From assembly GCA_019279435.1 (NCBI GenBank), contig JAAALK010000286.1:31185712-31249711 (forward strand): 64,000 bases of DNA, given 5' to 3'. The position numbers and the translations under genes were made by a program. Below, in pieces: positions 11,814-23,703 of the stretch; position 1 is the stretch's first letter; each line of letters opens with the position of its first letter. The DNA comes from Zizania palustris. Taxonomy: Eukaryota > Streptophyta > Magnoliopsida > Poales > Poaceae. The notes under the pieces were generated by a model. That model worked only from the letters and a program-made list of their open reading frames with translations, was not told the origin of the DNA and made no database searches.

Positions 11814-11908
11814 AGAAAGTAAAGGTAAGTTTTGGATACTTTACCGACTGCTTTCACATTTCGCCTTTCTTCTTCTCGAGCTCATCTTCTCAACTCTCCT
11901 TTTCTCCG

Positions 11909-14900
11909 ATGGTGAAGACAAGCCATAAGGATCCTGTCCCTACTTCATCCTTGGCTCGGCAGCAGGCGATGGCGGCGACAGCAGCAGGGCCTTCAGACAA
12001 CCCTCGTCCAGTCGGTCCTCATGATCTTCGCCTAGCATCTACCAAGTATATGGATCAATCGTATAGCTTGGGGGCGTCATCGAGCTCAAAGAAGTCAATC
12101 GCAGCGGCGATCGCAGGGAAGATGGGACATGGAGTCATGATTCGCCAGCCTGGGGGTGAAGTGATTCTGGCACCACGCGTCGGAGAGGTGGTGGTGTTTG
12201 AGGCATTCTTCGAAGACGGACTAGGACTTCCGGCAATGGAATTCTTTTCCGAGGTACTGAGCTATTTCATGTCACCCTACCCTAGCTTTCTACGAAGGCG
12301 ACCGCTTGCTTGGCCATCTTTGAATGGGCGATGTAAGCAGAAGGATGCGCCGGGAGAGCGGAGATCTTCGCGTCTCATCATAAAGCTTCGTGTCAACCGA
12401 AGAATTTTACCAGAGCCAGAGGAGAGAAGATGGTGATCGCCTTCGGGAGCATCAATTTTCAACTTCATGAAGAGTTCTAGGACCGGTTCCCAGCGAAGGC
12501 CATTAATGACAGATGGTATTCATAATGGATCCTTCGCTGGTTCTACGCTGAGGTAGGAACGGACTGCGTCTTGGCCGGACCCTTGGAGGACATCTTTTAC
12601 CAGAGGGAAGCGGAGGTCCAACCAGACCCAACTCAAATTGAAGTCTGTCTCGAGTTGCTGCATTTAGTAAGTCGTCGCATGAGTATGCGTGACTTGGCAG
12701 AGGAGTTCATCGGACTCCGAATACCTCCTCTGATGGCTGCTTCACCGATCAACTTCGAGGAGAACATGGAGGGGGACCTCAAGAAATCCCTTCAAGCTCC
12801 GCTGGTAAACTTCATGTATGTCCTACAAAGTATTTTGCATGCAGTACTGGTTTTATAGAAAATGATTTAATTGACATGAAATCTTATCTTTCAGCTCCGC
12901 GCAAGACTCTCACTCCTAAACAAATCATCCGAGCTGTGGATAAGGTTCTCGAAGACCCTACGCCCGTTGAAAAAGAGCGGAGGGTCAAGTTGGTCGGGAG
13001 TTGGGAGAGATTCAATCGAGTGTGGAGTGTGCTTGGAGTTGAGCCTCCAACTCTCCTAGAGTGGACTACTTTGGATCAAGCTCCGAAGAAAAGGAAGGCC
13101 GAAGCAGGGCCTTTAGGATCGATGAAGACACCTGCCAAAAAGGTGGTCCAGAAGCCGAAGACCCTCACTCCCTCAAAATCTCCAGTTTCATCGTCGGAAC
13201 AATCTTAAGATGAAGATGATGCAGACATAGCGATGGCGGAGGAGTTTGAGGACCTTCTTGCCGGGGATGAAGGCTCTAGAATGGGAGCTGAAGTCTCTGC
13301 TAGAGATGAAGTAGGGGTAACACCTACCGTAGAAGGTGACCCTGAACAGGCGGATACCGTGAATGGCCCATCTGGTTAGGTGAATGATCCTGCTACCGAA
13401 GAAGGTGGAGTCGAGACTGTGGATACCCAAGTCATGTCTCCAGACGAAGTGATGGCTGTAGTAGTTGAAGATATCTCCGCAGTTATTCCTTCGGTTTGAA
13501 GTCTAGAGTCTGAAGAAGACTTCAGGCAAATGTTTGAGCCCCCAAACAGTCCAATACTCATCTGTCAACAAGATGCCGGAGGTAAGCCTCAGCTTGATAT
13601 CTTTTCTTCACTTTTTACCTGTACAATAGAAATAACGCTATTTACCTTTGGTTCATATAGGATCGGCTCTGATGGAGGTGGCTCCTACTACTGATGTTGC
13701 GCTGGAGCCTACGACGGCTTCGATGTCAACTCCAGCTATAGAACAAGTGGCTCTGGCTTTGGAGATAGCTTCGAAGGAGGCGATAGGCCCTAGAAAGGGT
13801 AAACATAAAAGATGGCCTTTGCCTGCTCCTATTCCAGGGTAGACTCCATCAGAATATATGGATGGAGGCTAATCTACAGAGGCCTCCGAAGGTGCTTCGT
13901 TACGCTCTGATCCTTCTCCTAGCAAAGACGATCGGAGAGTGCCTTGTCAAGGCTCCCTCTTCTGGCTCCCTTCCTTGAGCGTAGGACATGACTTCGAACT
14001 TTGTTGTAGCCTTTGGCTCGAGCTAGTCACGAAGTTGAGGAGACTAACTTGGTCTCCATCCTTGGAGAGGTTGAAGGGTCGGAGCTAGATGCTGCTCTTG
14101 AATTGGCAGCTTACCAGGTACGAACCATGTACAAAAATAAGTTTAGTTCAAACACATGTGCATAATTCACTTACATTGTTCTTCTTCTTTTGCAGCAAGT
14201 GGTTCTAGCTCGAGCTGCAGCTATATCAAACGAGTGAGAATGTAACCGGCTCAAAGAGAAGGTGACAGCCCTTCAAGGGAGCCTTATCGACTCTGAGACC
14301 TAGACTTTGAACTTATAAGAGGTGGTGGCTACAAAGCGGAGTGCTAGAACTAGATTGGAGGCCGCGAAGGATGAAATTGAGGCTGAGCGGGTTGTGCTCC
14401 AGGCTCGGATGGAAAAACTATGGGAAGAGCTGGTGGCTACAGGAACTGAACTAGTCAAGCTTCGATAGGAGCAGCTAAGTTTGACGGAGGAGGCCAAGAA
14501 GCTGCTCAGACAAAAAACCGTATTAATGATAGAGATAGCCAAACTATCCTCTTTGATGGACGAGCTGACTAAGTCAAACAAGGAATTGGCTGTAGAAAGG
14601 ATAAAGTGCGAGAGTGCGGCTTCCGAGACCATGGACACCCTTCGTGGTATTCTGGAATACTTTGGCACTTCTTGCGCCTCTTCATCAACTGGCAACGACT
14701 CCCTCTTGCGAAAGATGAAGATGATTCAAGTGGCAGTGAAGACTATGAAGACTACGGGTACTCGGTACGGAGAGATCTCCGGACAAGTAACTGCTCTCGA
14801 AGTGCTTCATTACTACGAAGACATTGGATTATCTATTTCATTGGAGCCTATTGCAGCCCCCACTAACTTTGGCAGCGACCGACTTCTGACCCCTTCACCT

Positions 14901-15620
14901 GACGTGGTCATAGCTTGGGAGGCTTTTCACCCATCCTAGAGAGCTAAAGGCCGGTCAGCTATAAAAGCGTGGATCGATGAAGGTCTCCGATAAAAAAAAG
15001 CGCGGGCACAACCTTCAAGCAGCAAACCTACTGTGGACCTGACGGTTTAGTTTTCCTTAGGGCTCCGCCTATTGTAAAAAACTTATCTTTTTGTCCTCCT
15101 TTGAATGAAAAAGTCTTGTTTGGAAATGTTTTTAGGCTTCTCAATCTTGTTTGGATGAGCTCGAAGTATTAGAGGTTAACGAAGAACTCCACCTACAATG
15201 GGCCACCTTCGAAGATTTAAAGCCTCACATGCGTCCTCGATTTTCAATTCCTAGGGAAGCTACAGAGAGGTTATACCCGATATATGTAAGGAAATGTTAG
15301 CTTGTATTAAAGAGGAGGAAAAGGAAGACATCGTTAAAATAGCATCTTCATCATTGGAGGACATTGATTGGTCTGAAGAAGATTGTATTGGTGAGGAGCA
15401 AGCGGAGAGAAGCCCCAAACGACTTCGGACCTAGGCCGAGCTTCAACAAGAGCAAAAGGATTTCCGGGCTTCAAAGGAGGGGAAAAGAGTTAAGCGTAAT
15501 GTTTTGAAGACTCTAGGCTCCGGGACAAGTCATCTTTAAAGCCGGGCTAATTCTGAAACTAGCTCTAGGGATCGAAGGGGTCTCTCCTTCCTCCTTGGCT
15601 TAGACATAGATTTTTCATAA
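11909..15620 (+). pseudogene. Antisense spliced gene of element A (PF04195-like), decayed
   Basis: Opposite in strand to gag-pol. Exon 1 starts at 11909 and carries VVVFEAFFEDGLGLP and later MSMRDLAEEF, the putative gypsy-type transposon domain. Exon 2 (12895-13581) has VGSWERFNRVWS and a KKRK basic run. Exon 3 is 13661-14117. Exon 4 (14196-15044) is helical and coiled-coil-like. Exon 5 (15136-15620) ends FLLGLDIDFS. Introns: a donor at 12805 or 12816 to 12894, 13582-13660 (GTAAGC...ATAG), 14118-14195 (GTACGA...GCAG) and 15045-15135 (GTTTAG...TTAG). The last donor contains the in-frame stop. A frameshift near 12270-12310 and several stops (for example 12478, 13206, 13376) kill this copy. The protein's function is unknown. 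Confidence 0.8.
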
Positions 15621-16546
15621 TGTAATATAATCTGTTGAATAATATAAACTAAAATGCTTTGAAATTTTCTCGTTATCTCCTTGCCCTCTTTGGGGGTAAG
15701 CACCTTTGAATTTCAATCTAAGGTGGTTTGCACAACGATCATGATGTTAAAGAGTACAATTTGACAATTTTTTATATTTGGCGGTTCGGAGCCCCTGATT
15801 ATGTTAAAGAAGAAATAAGGACTTAGTTCAAAATTCAAATAGATAATCGCTAGGGACCTCGAAAATGCCTTCGACCCATTGGTTCGAAGTCTAAAAATTG
15901 TAGCTTATTACTCCTTTTTGAATGTGGTCGCTTCGAACTATTTTTCGGATGTATTAGGATCTGATTATAATGGTCGCTTTGGACTCTTTTTACAGACATT
16001 TTCAAGCTAATTGCTCGGAGTCCGTATCATTTGGTCACTTTGGACTCTTTTACGGATGCTATCAAGCCGGTGGCTTAGAATCCGCTTTTTGTGGTCTCCT
16101 TCGACTCTTTTTACCGATGCTTTCAAGCCGGTTGCTTGGAATCCGTATCATTTGGTCTCTTTGGACTCTTTTTACGGATGCTTTCAAGCTGGTGGCTTAG
16201 AATCCGCTTTTTATGTAACTTTCCCACCTTGATGGATGCTTCGAGCCGGTGGCTCGAAGTCCGTAAATTCGGTTCGAATGAATAATACTTACCTCCGCAA
16301 TCAGCTCTGTTCTCCTAGTGCGTCCACTAGAAGTAGGAATTGTTTTGAGAAGTATGCATTAATCGAACCATGAGCTTTATTCATTTAGAAAGTGTTTACA
16401 AATGATTACAAGGATCCCCTATGCGAAGTATTGCTTAAGGTGCTCCGCATGCCATGCATGCTTTCATTCTTCACCTTCTAAATTAGCTAATTAAAAGATC
16501 TAGGGTGTCCTGAACGAAGGATGATATGGACCTTCCCATTTATTTC
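15621..16546 (-). repeat. Element A 3' untranslated region with 61-bp tandem repeats
   Basis: This lies between the integrase stop and the end of the antisense gene. From about 15924 to 16270 a unit of about 61 bp recurs. Successive TGGTC starts fall at 15971, 16032, 16092 and 16153, each followed by a GACTCTTTTTAC-like and a TCAAGC-like core, with more decayed units on both sides. Short ORFs here are repeats in frame, not genes. Variable tandem repeats in the 3' region after integrase are a known trait of Tat-lineage elements. The rest of the interval has no feature I can name. Confidence 0.75.
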
Positions 16547-17445
16547 CTAATTTCCCCGGTGTGATAATGCTTCGCAAACTAAATGATCCGGTTTAAGTTC
16601 ATTAAGTTTAATTTTTGGATCATACCAAGTCTTCGTCTGATGTTGATACTTCATTAGGTTAGCAACAGATCGAAGCCTTGTTTCTTCTATTAAGTCCAGT
16701 GAAGCTTGTCTTTCATCTTCCGTTTCAGGTTTGATGGTGCGAAGAGATCCTCCTTTAAGCTCCGTCGGCGTCATGGCTTCATCTCCGAATAGTAACCTGA
16801 AAGGGGTAAAGTCTATGGACCTTGCTTGAGTGGTCCGAATGGACCATAAAATCTTCAGGAGTTCTTTGGTCCACAGCCTCTTTGCTAATCCTACTATCCT
16901 TCGATTCAGGCCTGATAAAATATTACCATTAGCTCGCTCGACGGCTCTCTTAAATTGAGGATGACGGAAAGCTACAAAACAGATTTCTATGCCAATACCT
17001 TCGCAGAACTCTCTGAAGGGTTTAGCATCGAATTGGGTGCCATTGTCGATTGTCAACTGTCGAGGCACTCTGAACATGCATATAATATTCTGCCAGAAAA
17101 ATTTTTGTACATTTTTGAATTGATAGCTGTGAGGGGTTCTGGTTCGATCCACTTAGAAAAATATTCAATTGCTACCACTACAAATTTTAAACTTCATTTT
17201 TCCATTGGGAAGGGGCCAATGAGATCCATACCCCACCGGGCCATTGGCCACACCGGAACAATAACTTGAAGAGGTGTTGGCAGACGATGACTCCATCTTC
17301 CTATCCATTGACAACCTTGACAAGTGCGGACCAAAGCCTCCGCATCAGCTACTATTGTAGGCCAATAAAGCCCCTGGCGAAATGTTTTCCCTCCTAAGGC
17401 CCAAGGGGCAAGATGGCTACCACAAAGGCCTTCGTGAATTTCTCG
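16547..17445 (-). pseudogene. Element A integrase
   Basis: The reading starts at IHEGLCGSHLAP near 17440. It continues with the zinc-binding half (TCQGCQW), the core with MARWGMDLIGP (first Asp), DNGTQFD (second Asp) and ERANG (Glu), and a C-terminal part ending near 16547. It inserts element DNA into the chromosome. A stop near 17200, a frameshift near 17080-17150 and C-terminal shortening relative to element C show decay. It is fused in family to RNase H upstream (higher coordinates). Confidence 0.85.
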
Positions 17446-18747
17446 GAGTAAATATTGGCCCTCGGTTTGGGAAATACATAGGATGAAGGAAGAACATACT
17501 CCGACCTTATATAGAATACCGTTGATAATATGATAATTATGGATTCTTAACTATAATCTTGATAGCTTTGGGCCTTCAGGCAAATTAGCGTCGCCTTGCA
17601 ATAATTCCATAATTGAACTCCACCAGTCGATGTTCGGTATGCAAAGGACCTCCACAGGAGGGAGTTAAGGCACCGAAGGAGAGGCAAGCTCTTCATAAAA
17701 AGCATCTTCCGGAATATCTATGGCTCCGGCTGCAGCCTTTGCCAAGATATCGGCTTGCGCATTGTCGGCTCTTGGGATGCTTCAAACAGAAATCCCTTTA
17801 AATGCTGCTTTAATCTTGCGGATTTCTTCTATATATTTAGCAAGTTGTGGATACCAAACTTGGAAACTTTTATCAACGTGCCCTGCTACAATTTGGGAAT
17901 CTATTTTTATAACAACTCTTGTAGCACCAAGGGCACGTGCCTTACGAAGACCTAGCAAAATTCCTTCATACTCCGCAATATTATTGCTGGACTTAAAGTT
18001 GAGCCTTGCGGAGTACATTGCTTTCTGTCCTGAAGGTGAAATTATCACCGCTCCGACACCTGCTCCGGATGCTTGAAAAGCTCCATCGGAGTATATGGTC
18101 CATATTCCTTCGCTTGATTCTTCTGAAGCCCATACTGTAGATGGAGTCCATTCTGCTACAAAATCAGCCACCACCTATGATTTGATTGTTGTTCTTGCTA
18201 CAAAGGAGATGCCGAACGGTGCTAGCTCAATGACCCATTTTCCAATTCTCCCTGTAGAATCTTTGCTTCGAAGCATATCTCCTAGAGGATAAGAAGTTGG
18301 TACAATTACATTATGTGCTAGAAAATAATGTCGTAATTTCCTCGAAGCCATCACTAGAGCATAAGTGAATTTTTCCAACTCGGAGTAACTGGTTTTTGCT
18401 CCAGATAAAGCTTCTGATACAAAATATACCGGATTTTGCACCAACTTCCCATTGAAATCCATTTCTCGAACAAGGACTGCACTGACAGCGGAGCCCGTAG
18501 CTGCAAGATAGAGGAGAAGAGTTTCATATGCAATGGGTACAATGAGTGTTGCAAGGTTGCTGAGATAATCTTTAATATCATCAAAACTCTTCTGGTACTC
18601 CGGTGTCCATGCAAAATCTTAGGACCCTTTCAAGGCTTTGAATATTGGGAGGCTCCGCTCTACGGACCTTGCCAGGAATCTACTAAGAGTTGCGAGGCGT
18701 CTGGCAAGCTTCTGAACTTGCTTCAAATTTTCTGGCAGAGCCATTCT
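17446..18747 (-). pseudogene. Element A RNase H and linker
   Basis: The tail of the RT connection domain (FVSEALSGAKTSYSELEK, HYFLAHNVIVPT) is followed by RNase H with IYSDGAFQASGAG, AEYEGILLGLRKA and KIDSQIVAGHVDKSF, so the acidic active-site residues are visible. The enzyme removes RNA from the RNA:DNA hybrid during reverse transcription. Stops occur near 18176, 17780 and 17670. Homology with element C is continuous. Confidence 0.85.
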
Positions 18748-19560
18748 TTAGAGTGCACTTATCTGGGTTGGGATAGCTTCGATCCCCCTGCTCGAAACTA
18801 AATACCCTAACAATTTCCTAGCTTGAGCCCCGAAGATACATTTTTCGGGGTTGAGGAAAACTCCACATGCTCGGAGGATCTCAAAAGTTTCTGCTATGTC
18901 TAAACTATCTTGGTGCTTTAAAGCACTCTTTATTACAATGTCATCCATATAGGCTTCGACATTACGGCCTATTTGGTGACCTAGAGCTTTAGCAATTAAT
19001 CTTGAAAAGGTTGCCCCGACATTTCTCAAGCTGAAGGGCATTCTTACATAGCAAAAGACTCCCGAAGGAGTTACAAAGCTTGTCTTGGCTTCATCTTCGC
19101 ATTTTAACCATATTTGATGATATCCGGAGTACGCGTCGAGGAAGCTCAAGAGCTCCGAACCAGCAGTGGAGTCGACTAATTGATCAATGCGGGTCATGGG
19201 GTAGGGATCACGTGGGCATGCTTTATTCAAAGATTTGAAGTCAATACACATGTGCCACTTGTCAGAGGCCTTCTTCTTGACGAAGACTGGGTTGGCTAAC
19301 CACTCCGTATGAGCCACTTCTCTAATGATCCCGGCCTTCAATAATTTTTCTACTTCTGCTTTAGCAAGGTTTGTCCTCTCCATTGACAATTTGCAGAGCC
19401 CTTGGCGAACATGTCAAACCCTTGGGTTGACGAGTAGGCTGTGCTCAATGATACTTCGGTCAACTCCGGGAATGTCTTCATCGGACCAGGCAAAGACATC
19501 CAAATTTTCTCTAACTACTTCTTCTAACGAAGTAGCAATTTCTGGAGGCAATTCATTGCC
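18748..19560 (-). pseudogene. Element A reverse transcriptase
   Basis: The Ty3/gypsy RT core is open over 18748-19389. Visible are the entry motif IREVAHTEWLANPVFVKKK, CIDFKSLNKACPRDPYP, FLDAYSGYHQI, MPFSLRNVGATF and catalytic YMDD at 18940-18951, then GVFLNPEKCIFG and LGYLVSSRGIEA. The catalytic residues are intact, so loss of function comes from stops on either side (around 19405 and 18747). It copies element RNA into DNA inside the particle. Confidence 0.9.
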
Positions 19561-20330
19561 AAACTAGATAGGATAATTTTTCTTGTCCTTTACAATGATT
19601 TTCATTACAATTTCTCCTTCGGGGCTTGGCCTAGGGGAGGACATCTTTGAGAATTCACTTGACACTACAATATCCTCTGAATGGTCTTGCACATTATTGA
19701 TCTGCCGAGGGTGAAGAGGTGGACCATGGTCGTACTCCGCCCTTCGCGCTGCAGCTTGGTTACCGAAAACCATGAGCACTCCTCCTTGCGTGGGCATCTT
19801 GAGACATAGATAATTATGATGTGCCACGGCTCCGAATTGGTTCAACATGCCTCTTCCGAAGATGACATTATAGGCATAAGGGGCATCAACTACGTCAAAA
19901 ATGACCTCCTCCATTCTAGCCAGGAGGCCCTCTCCGAAGGCAAGCTTGAGGCCTATTTGGCCGAGGGCATCGAGAAAAGGTCCTACGAAGCCTTGAAGCG
20001 GTCGAGCTGCTGGAAGGAGATGTTTCCGCGGGATACAAAGCTGGTCGAAGGCTTGAACAAAGATAATATTTACGGAGCTTCAGACATCAACCAATACTCT
20101 TTGGACTCCCGTTCCTGCAATATAAGCAGTGATAACAAGGGGGTCCGCATGAGGAAATTTTATAGCCGCTGCATCAGCTGAAGAGAAAGATATTGGCACA
20201 TGAGACCATCCGGGCATTTCAACAACCGACGAAGAGGTCCCAATATGCCCTACTTCGCGGACATATTCTCTCCTTTGCCTTTTTGACATGTTGCCCAGGG
20301 TTCCTCCTCCGGAGATGGGAAGAACCACTC
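19561..20330 (-). pseudogene. Element A protease region
   Basis: The upstream part reads VLPISGGGTLGN and EVGHIGTS, followed by the aspartic protease core. The active site, which is VDGGSSAD in element C, reads V-D-V-stop-S-S here near 20080, so the catalytic loop is destroyed by a nonsense change. Downstream comes EEVIFDVVDAPYAYNVIFGR and SEDIVVSSEFSKMSSPRPS. The protease would cleave the polyprotein. Confidence 0.8.
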
Positions 20331-21830
20331 TTTTGTCGTGGTCATGTGTATCTTATTGCTTTGGAGGTGGCATAACACTGTACACTAAAGGCTGTCTTAG
20401 GGCTTCGAAGCTGTCTACACGTCTGACAGTTTGTACCGGCTCTAGACGTGCCTCGAGAGGGTCTCGGTCAGTATTGCCTCGACTAGAGTTCCTCTCGAGG
20501 TACTCGCTCCTCAGGGCTAGTATAGACTTACATGCATCGGTAGCATGGCTTCGGTTCTCACAATGGACACAGCAGAAGAAGGTCTGGCCTTTGCCAGCCA
20601 GCTTCCCTGGTGGCCTCCAGCCGCTGACCTTGCTTCCTGAAGCTTGTGGATTCTTAGGGGGAAATTTTTGCGAAGAGGGAGCAATGTTCAAAACTTCAGA
20701 GCGAGGATGCTTTTGCCCTCTTCGTCTATCATGTTGATTGCCGAAGTGGTACCCTTGTGAAGGAGTTGAAGTTTGCACTTCAAGTTTAACTTCTTGGATG
20801 GTTGGCGAAAACGAAGCCGTCCTTCAGAGCCATCCTTCCTCCGACCTACCATATTCCTCAAAGTAAGCCATTAATTGCGTTACTAAGGAAATATTCTTCC
20901 GGTGAAGCTTGTCGAGGAGGCCTGCATTTGTGACTCCTTCTCGAGCCACATCAACCACAGATGATGGGGACAACCCTCTTATCTGCGACTTCGTATGAGC
21001 GAAGCGCTCAAAAAATTGCCGCAAAGTTTCTCCGGGTTGCTGATTCACTGAAAAAGACTTCCAGTGGACATAGCGGGCACAAATGTACCTTGGACGTTGC
21101 TTATGAACTTCTTCCTTAACTATTCCCAAGACTTAATTGATCCTGGTTTCAAAGATCAGAACTAATGCAGAGTGACTCCTTCGAGTGCAAGGGAGAAGCA
21201 TTTTGCCATTGTATCTCGGACCCCTCCGCTGGCCTCGATTGCTAAAGCATACGAGCAAGAAAATTCCCCTAGATCTTGATCTCTGGAATACTTACAGAGC
21301 TTCGAAGTTCTAAACTTAGGGTCAAAGCGCACCTTCTGCAAGTCGAGGTGTAATGGAGATTCATCATTAAAAGAGGCATTCACAGTGCTTATTAAAATCT
21401 CAGAGGGTTCGGGATAAACGACGAGGTCATCATCTTGGGGCACCTCCGGGATGATGGGGCTAGCTTGAGGACAAAGCCTATCCGCAGCTTCCTGCCTCCT
21501 CCTCATTACCTTAGCCTGAAGGCAGGCCATCTGGGTCACCACATCTTCAGGATGGTCTTCATTTCTTCTGGAGGGGACCTCCGGGTCTTGAGAACTGAAC
21601 AAGTCAGTTCGGAGCATAGTTGGAGCCGCAGGAGAGGATCCATCAGTTCGAAGCATAGACGGATTCCCGAGAGGGGCTTCGTATGTTCGAGGAAGAGTAT
21701 TTGTTTAGAGAGTCTGAGGTGGGGGGACCACGGAAGGTCCTCCGACTTTGACAGTATTCCAAGATTTCAACCTAGAGGTCTGAGAAGACCTCCGGAGAAG
21801 ACTAGTGCCTAGGATCCGCTTAGGAGGCAT
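20331..21830 (-). pseudogene. Element A gag
   Basis: Likely start at 21830 (MPPKRILGT). The capsid part contains LHLDLQKVRFDPKF, FSCSYALAIEASGG and QQPGETLRQFFERFAHTKSQ, then the knuckle CCVHCENRSHATDAC, which fits CX2HX5HX4C, near 20530-20575. Stops near 21704, 21159 and 20821 break it. The part from 20784 upward belongs to the duplicated unit and recurs at 37723-38769. Confidence 0.85.
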
Positions 21831-21876
21831 GGCTCTAGGAAAGGATTGGTAGAGAGCGAAGTTTTTGTACTATGTT

Positions 21877-21896
21877 CCCCACGGACGGCACCAACT
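21877..21896 (-). other. Element A primer-binding site
   Basis: Minus strand GTTGGTGCCGTCCGTGGGGA, directly next to the LTR end. It is the same site, with one change, as in elements C (27235) and D (43828). The primer tRNA was not identified from sequence. Confidence 0.8.
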
Positions 21897-22405
21897 ATTG
21901 GCGTAGAGATTATGCTAACAGGTTTAGAAAACTAAGTGTATGACAAACGAAGTGTTTGTTTAAGTAAACTATTCCCAGCCTCCGAGATGGATATAGTTCG
22001 AAGTGTGTATTGAATATCTGAGTATTTGATAACCTATACAGAGTGAATAGGGGTATTTATAGACCGAATACATGGGAAAAGACTTCTTTACCCTCTAATT
22101 ACAACCGACTAAGAAGATACTGTTTAGTATTCTTCGTAGGGGTAAAAGAGTAAAAAGTTAAACTAATTAGTGAGAAGATAAATCTTCTGTCCTTGCTGGC
22201 AACCCCCCTTCGGGTGAAGAGGCTTTGGGAGACTTCGTTGTGTCGAAGCCTTAACGGAAGTTTCCACTGCTTAAGGCCCCGAATGGATGGAGCCTTGTTG
22301 CTTTTAGAGCCCTCGGAGATCAAGGTTTCTGACTTCGTTTCTTCTGCTCGTGTTGACATGAAAATGTCCTTAGCTTTTGGAGGATGAAATATTTTCCCCC
22401 CAACA
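21897..22405 (-). repeat. 5' LTR of element A
   Basis: 509 bp, matching 11035-11436 but about 110 bp longer. On the plus strand it starts TATTGG (TG changed to TA) and ends CCCCAACA. A TATA box (CTATAAATAC on the minus strand) lies near 22055-22065. It is followed by TTAAT, the target duplication, and then by H gag. Confidence 0.9.
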
Positions 22406-23703
22406 TTAATCATTTTTCTCCTACTTGAGAACAATTCTCAAGTTTCTGTGCCAATCCATAAAATTTGTTCTAGACAATTTATCTCTTTCAAGAATAGATC
22501 GCAAATTAAAAACTGAAGTGCTCTTAACAGTAGTGGTAGGTGCCATGATCTACAAAACTAAATGCAAGGTTCAATACTATGCTATGTTTATCTTCTAACT
22601 AATAAAAGATGTATCAATATTAAAACCAATCACTTTCCCTCTAATGACTAATAGTGTGACAAGATCCATATTCAATTAACTCCTAGTTAGATTTGGCATC
22701 ACTGTTAGAAGCTAACTGACAATAGGTAAGCAACACTTTGCTAATCACATAATATGTGACTCTTGTTCGTTGGAGTGGCATCTAATGCACGACGTCCAAC
22801 TCCATGCCCCAAGGCCCAAAACCGTTTTGATAGCCTCGTTAAGCAAACCAATACTATGTGTGCAGAAGTCCGACTTCCACCCCAACTAATCAAGATAAAA
22901 GTCAGCACCCTGCTTTGGCAGACCCACTATCGATGATCGAGATCCTTGGTGGGTGCAGCTATTGGAAAGAGCATCAATACTTAATTTTATGAGGGAAAAC
23001 AATTCTAGTAAGGTGAAGTTCCCTAGCATGTACGAAACATGCAAGAATAGTATGACAAGAACATAAGTAAGCACCACAGACAACACATTGACTGTGACAT
23101 AGTATGGCCCCTTCACATGGTGATCTCCATCTCCATGGCTCTTGCCATTGAGTGTGTGCTTCCGGCCTCCATGAACTTGTACTAGCCTATCAAAATATCA
23201 CCTATACTAGTTACATGAGCCGAAGCATCAATAATCGACACGCAAGTCGTATGAATGTACTCCAACCTTAGGCTGTAAATAATCATGACACACAGACCAT
23301 ATTTAATTTACATTCAAAGCATGCATCTCATACATCACATTCAACAAGGCTATACCAATTACAACATTCTCTGCAAAATAATGTTAGGCGAAGAATCTAC
23401 AAGTACCAATATCTAGATCTAAAATTATCAGCTCAATAGGCTCGAAATTTCCAGTTTTGCGTGGATCAGAACTTCTGACCTGGCATCGAAACTTTCGATA
23501 GCAAATTGCTATCTGTATCGAATTATAAATGGCATAGGAACTTCCGATCAGTATCGAAACTTTCGATCAAACGAAAACTTGTGATGAGTATCGTAACTTC
23601 CATAATCCGATGAACAGAAAATAGATTTAATCTACTTTTTGCCACGTATCTCTATACGTGACTGATCCAAATCGAACACTACGCATGTCAGCTCTAATAC
23701 CAC
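22406..23703 (-). pseudogene. Element H gag N-terminus, leader and PBS
   Basis: A start codon near 22552 (minus) opens MAPTTTVKS and continues FNLRSILERDKLSRTNFMDW, a typical copia gag N-terminus, then LRIVLK-stop-EKND, where element A is inserted. From 22553 to 23690 is a leader of about 1.1 kb without a convincing gene. The PBS GCTCTAATACCA on the plus strand (23691-23702) is the Met-tRNA type with one change, one base from the LTR (23704). The leader already contains several GAACTTCCGATC-like words (23460-23600). Confidence 0.8.

Larger units (their letters stand above)
11035..22405 (-). mobile_element. Element A: Ty3/gypsy Tat-lineage retrotransposon inside H gag
   Basis: Order on the minus strand: 5' LTR (22405-21897), PBS, gag, protease, RT, RNase H, integrase, a 3' region with 61-bp tandem repeats, a spliced gene on the opposite (plus) strand, a purine-rich tract (GAGGGGCTAC, 11437-11446) and the 3' LTR (11436-11035). 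PR-RT-RH-IN order, a CX2HX5HX4C gag knuckle and an antisense gene after integrase fit the Tat lineage (RIRE2/Grande/Retand relatives). It is flanked by ATAAT (11030-11034) and TTAAT (22406-22410), a 5-bp target duplication with one mismatch. All coding parts carry stops. Confidence 0.9.
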
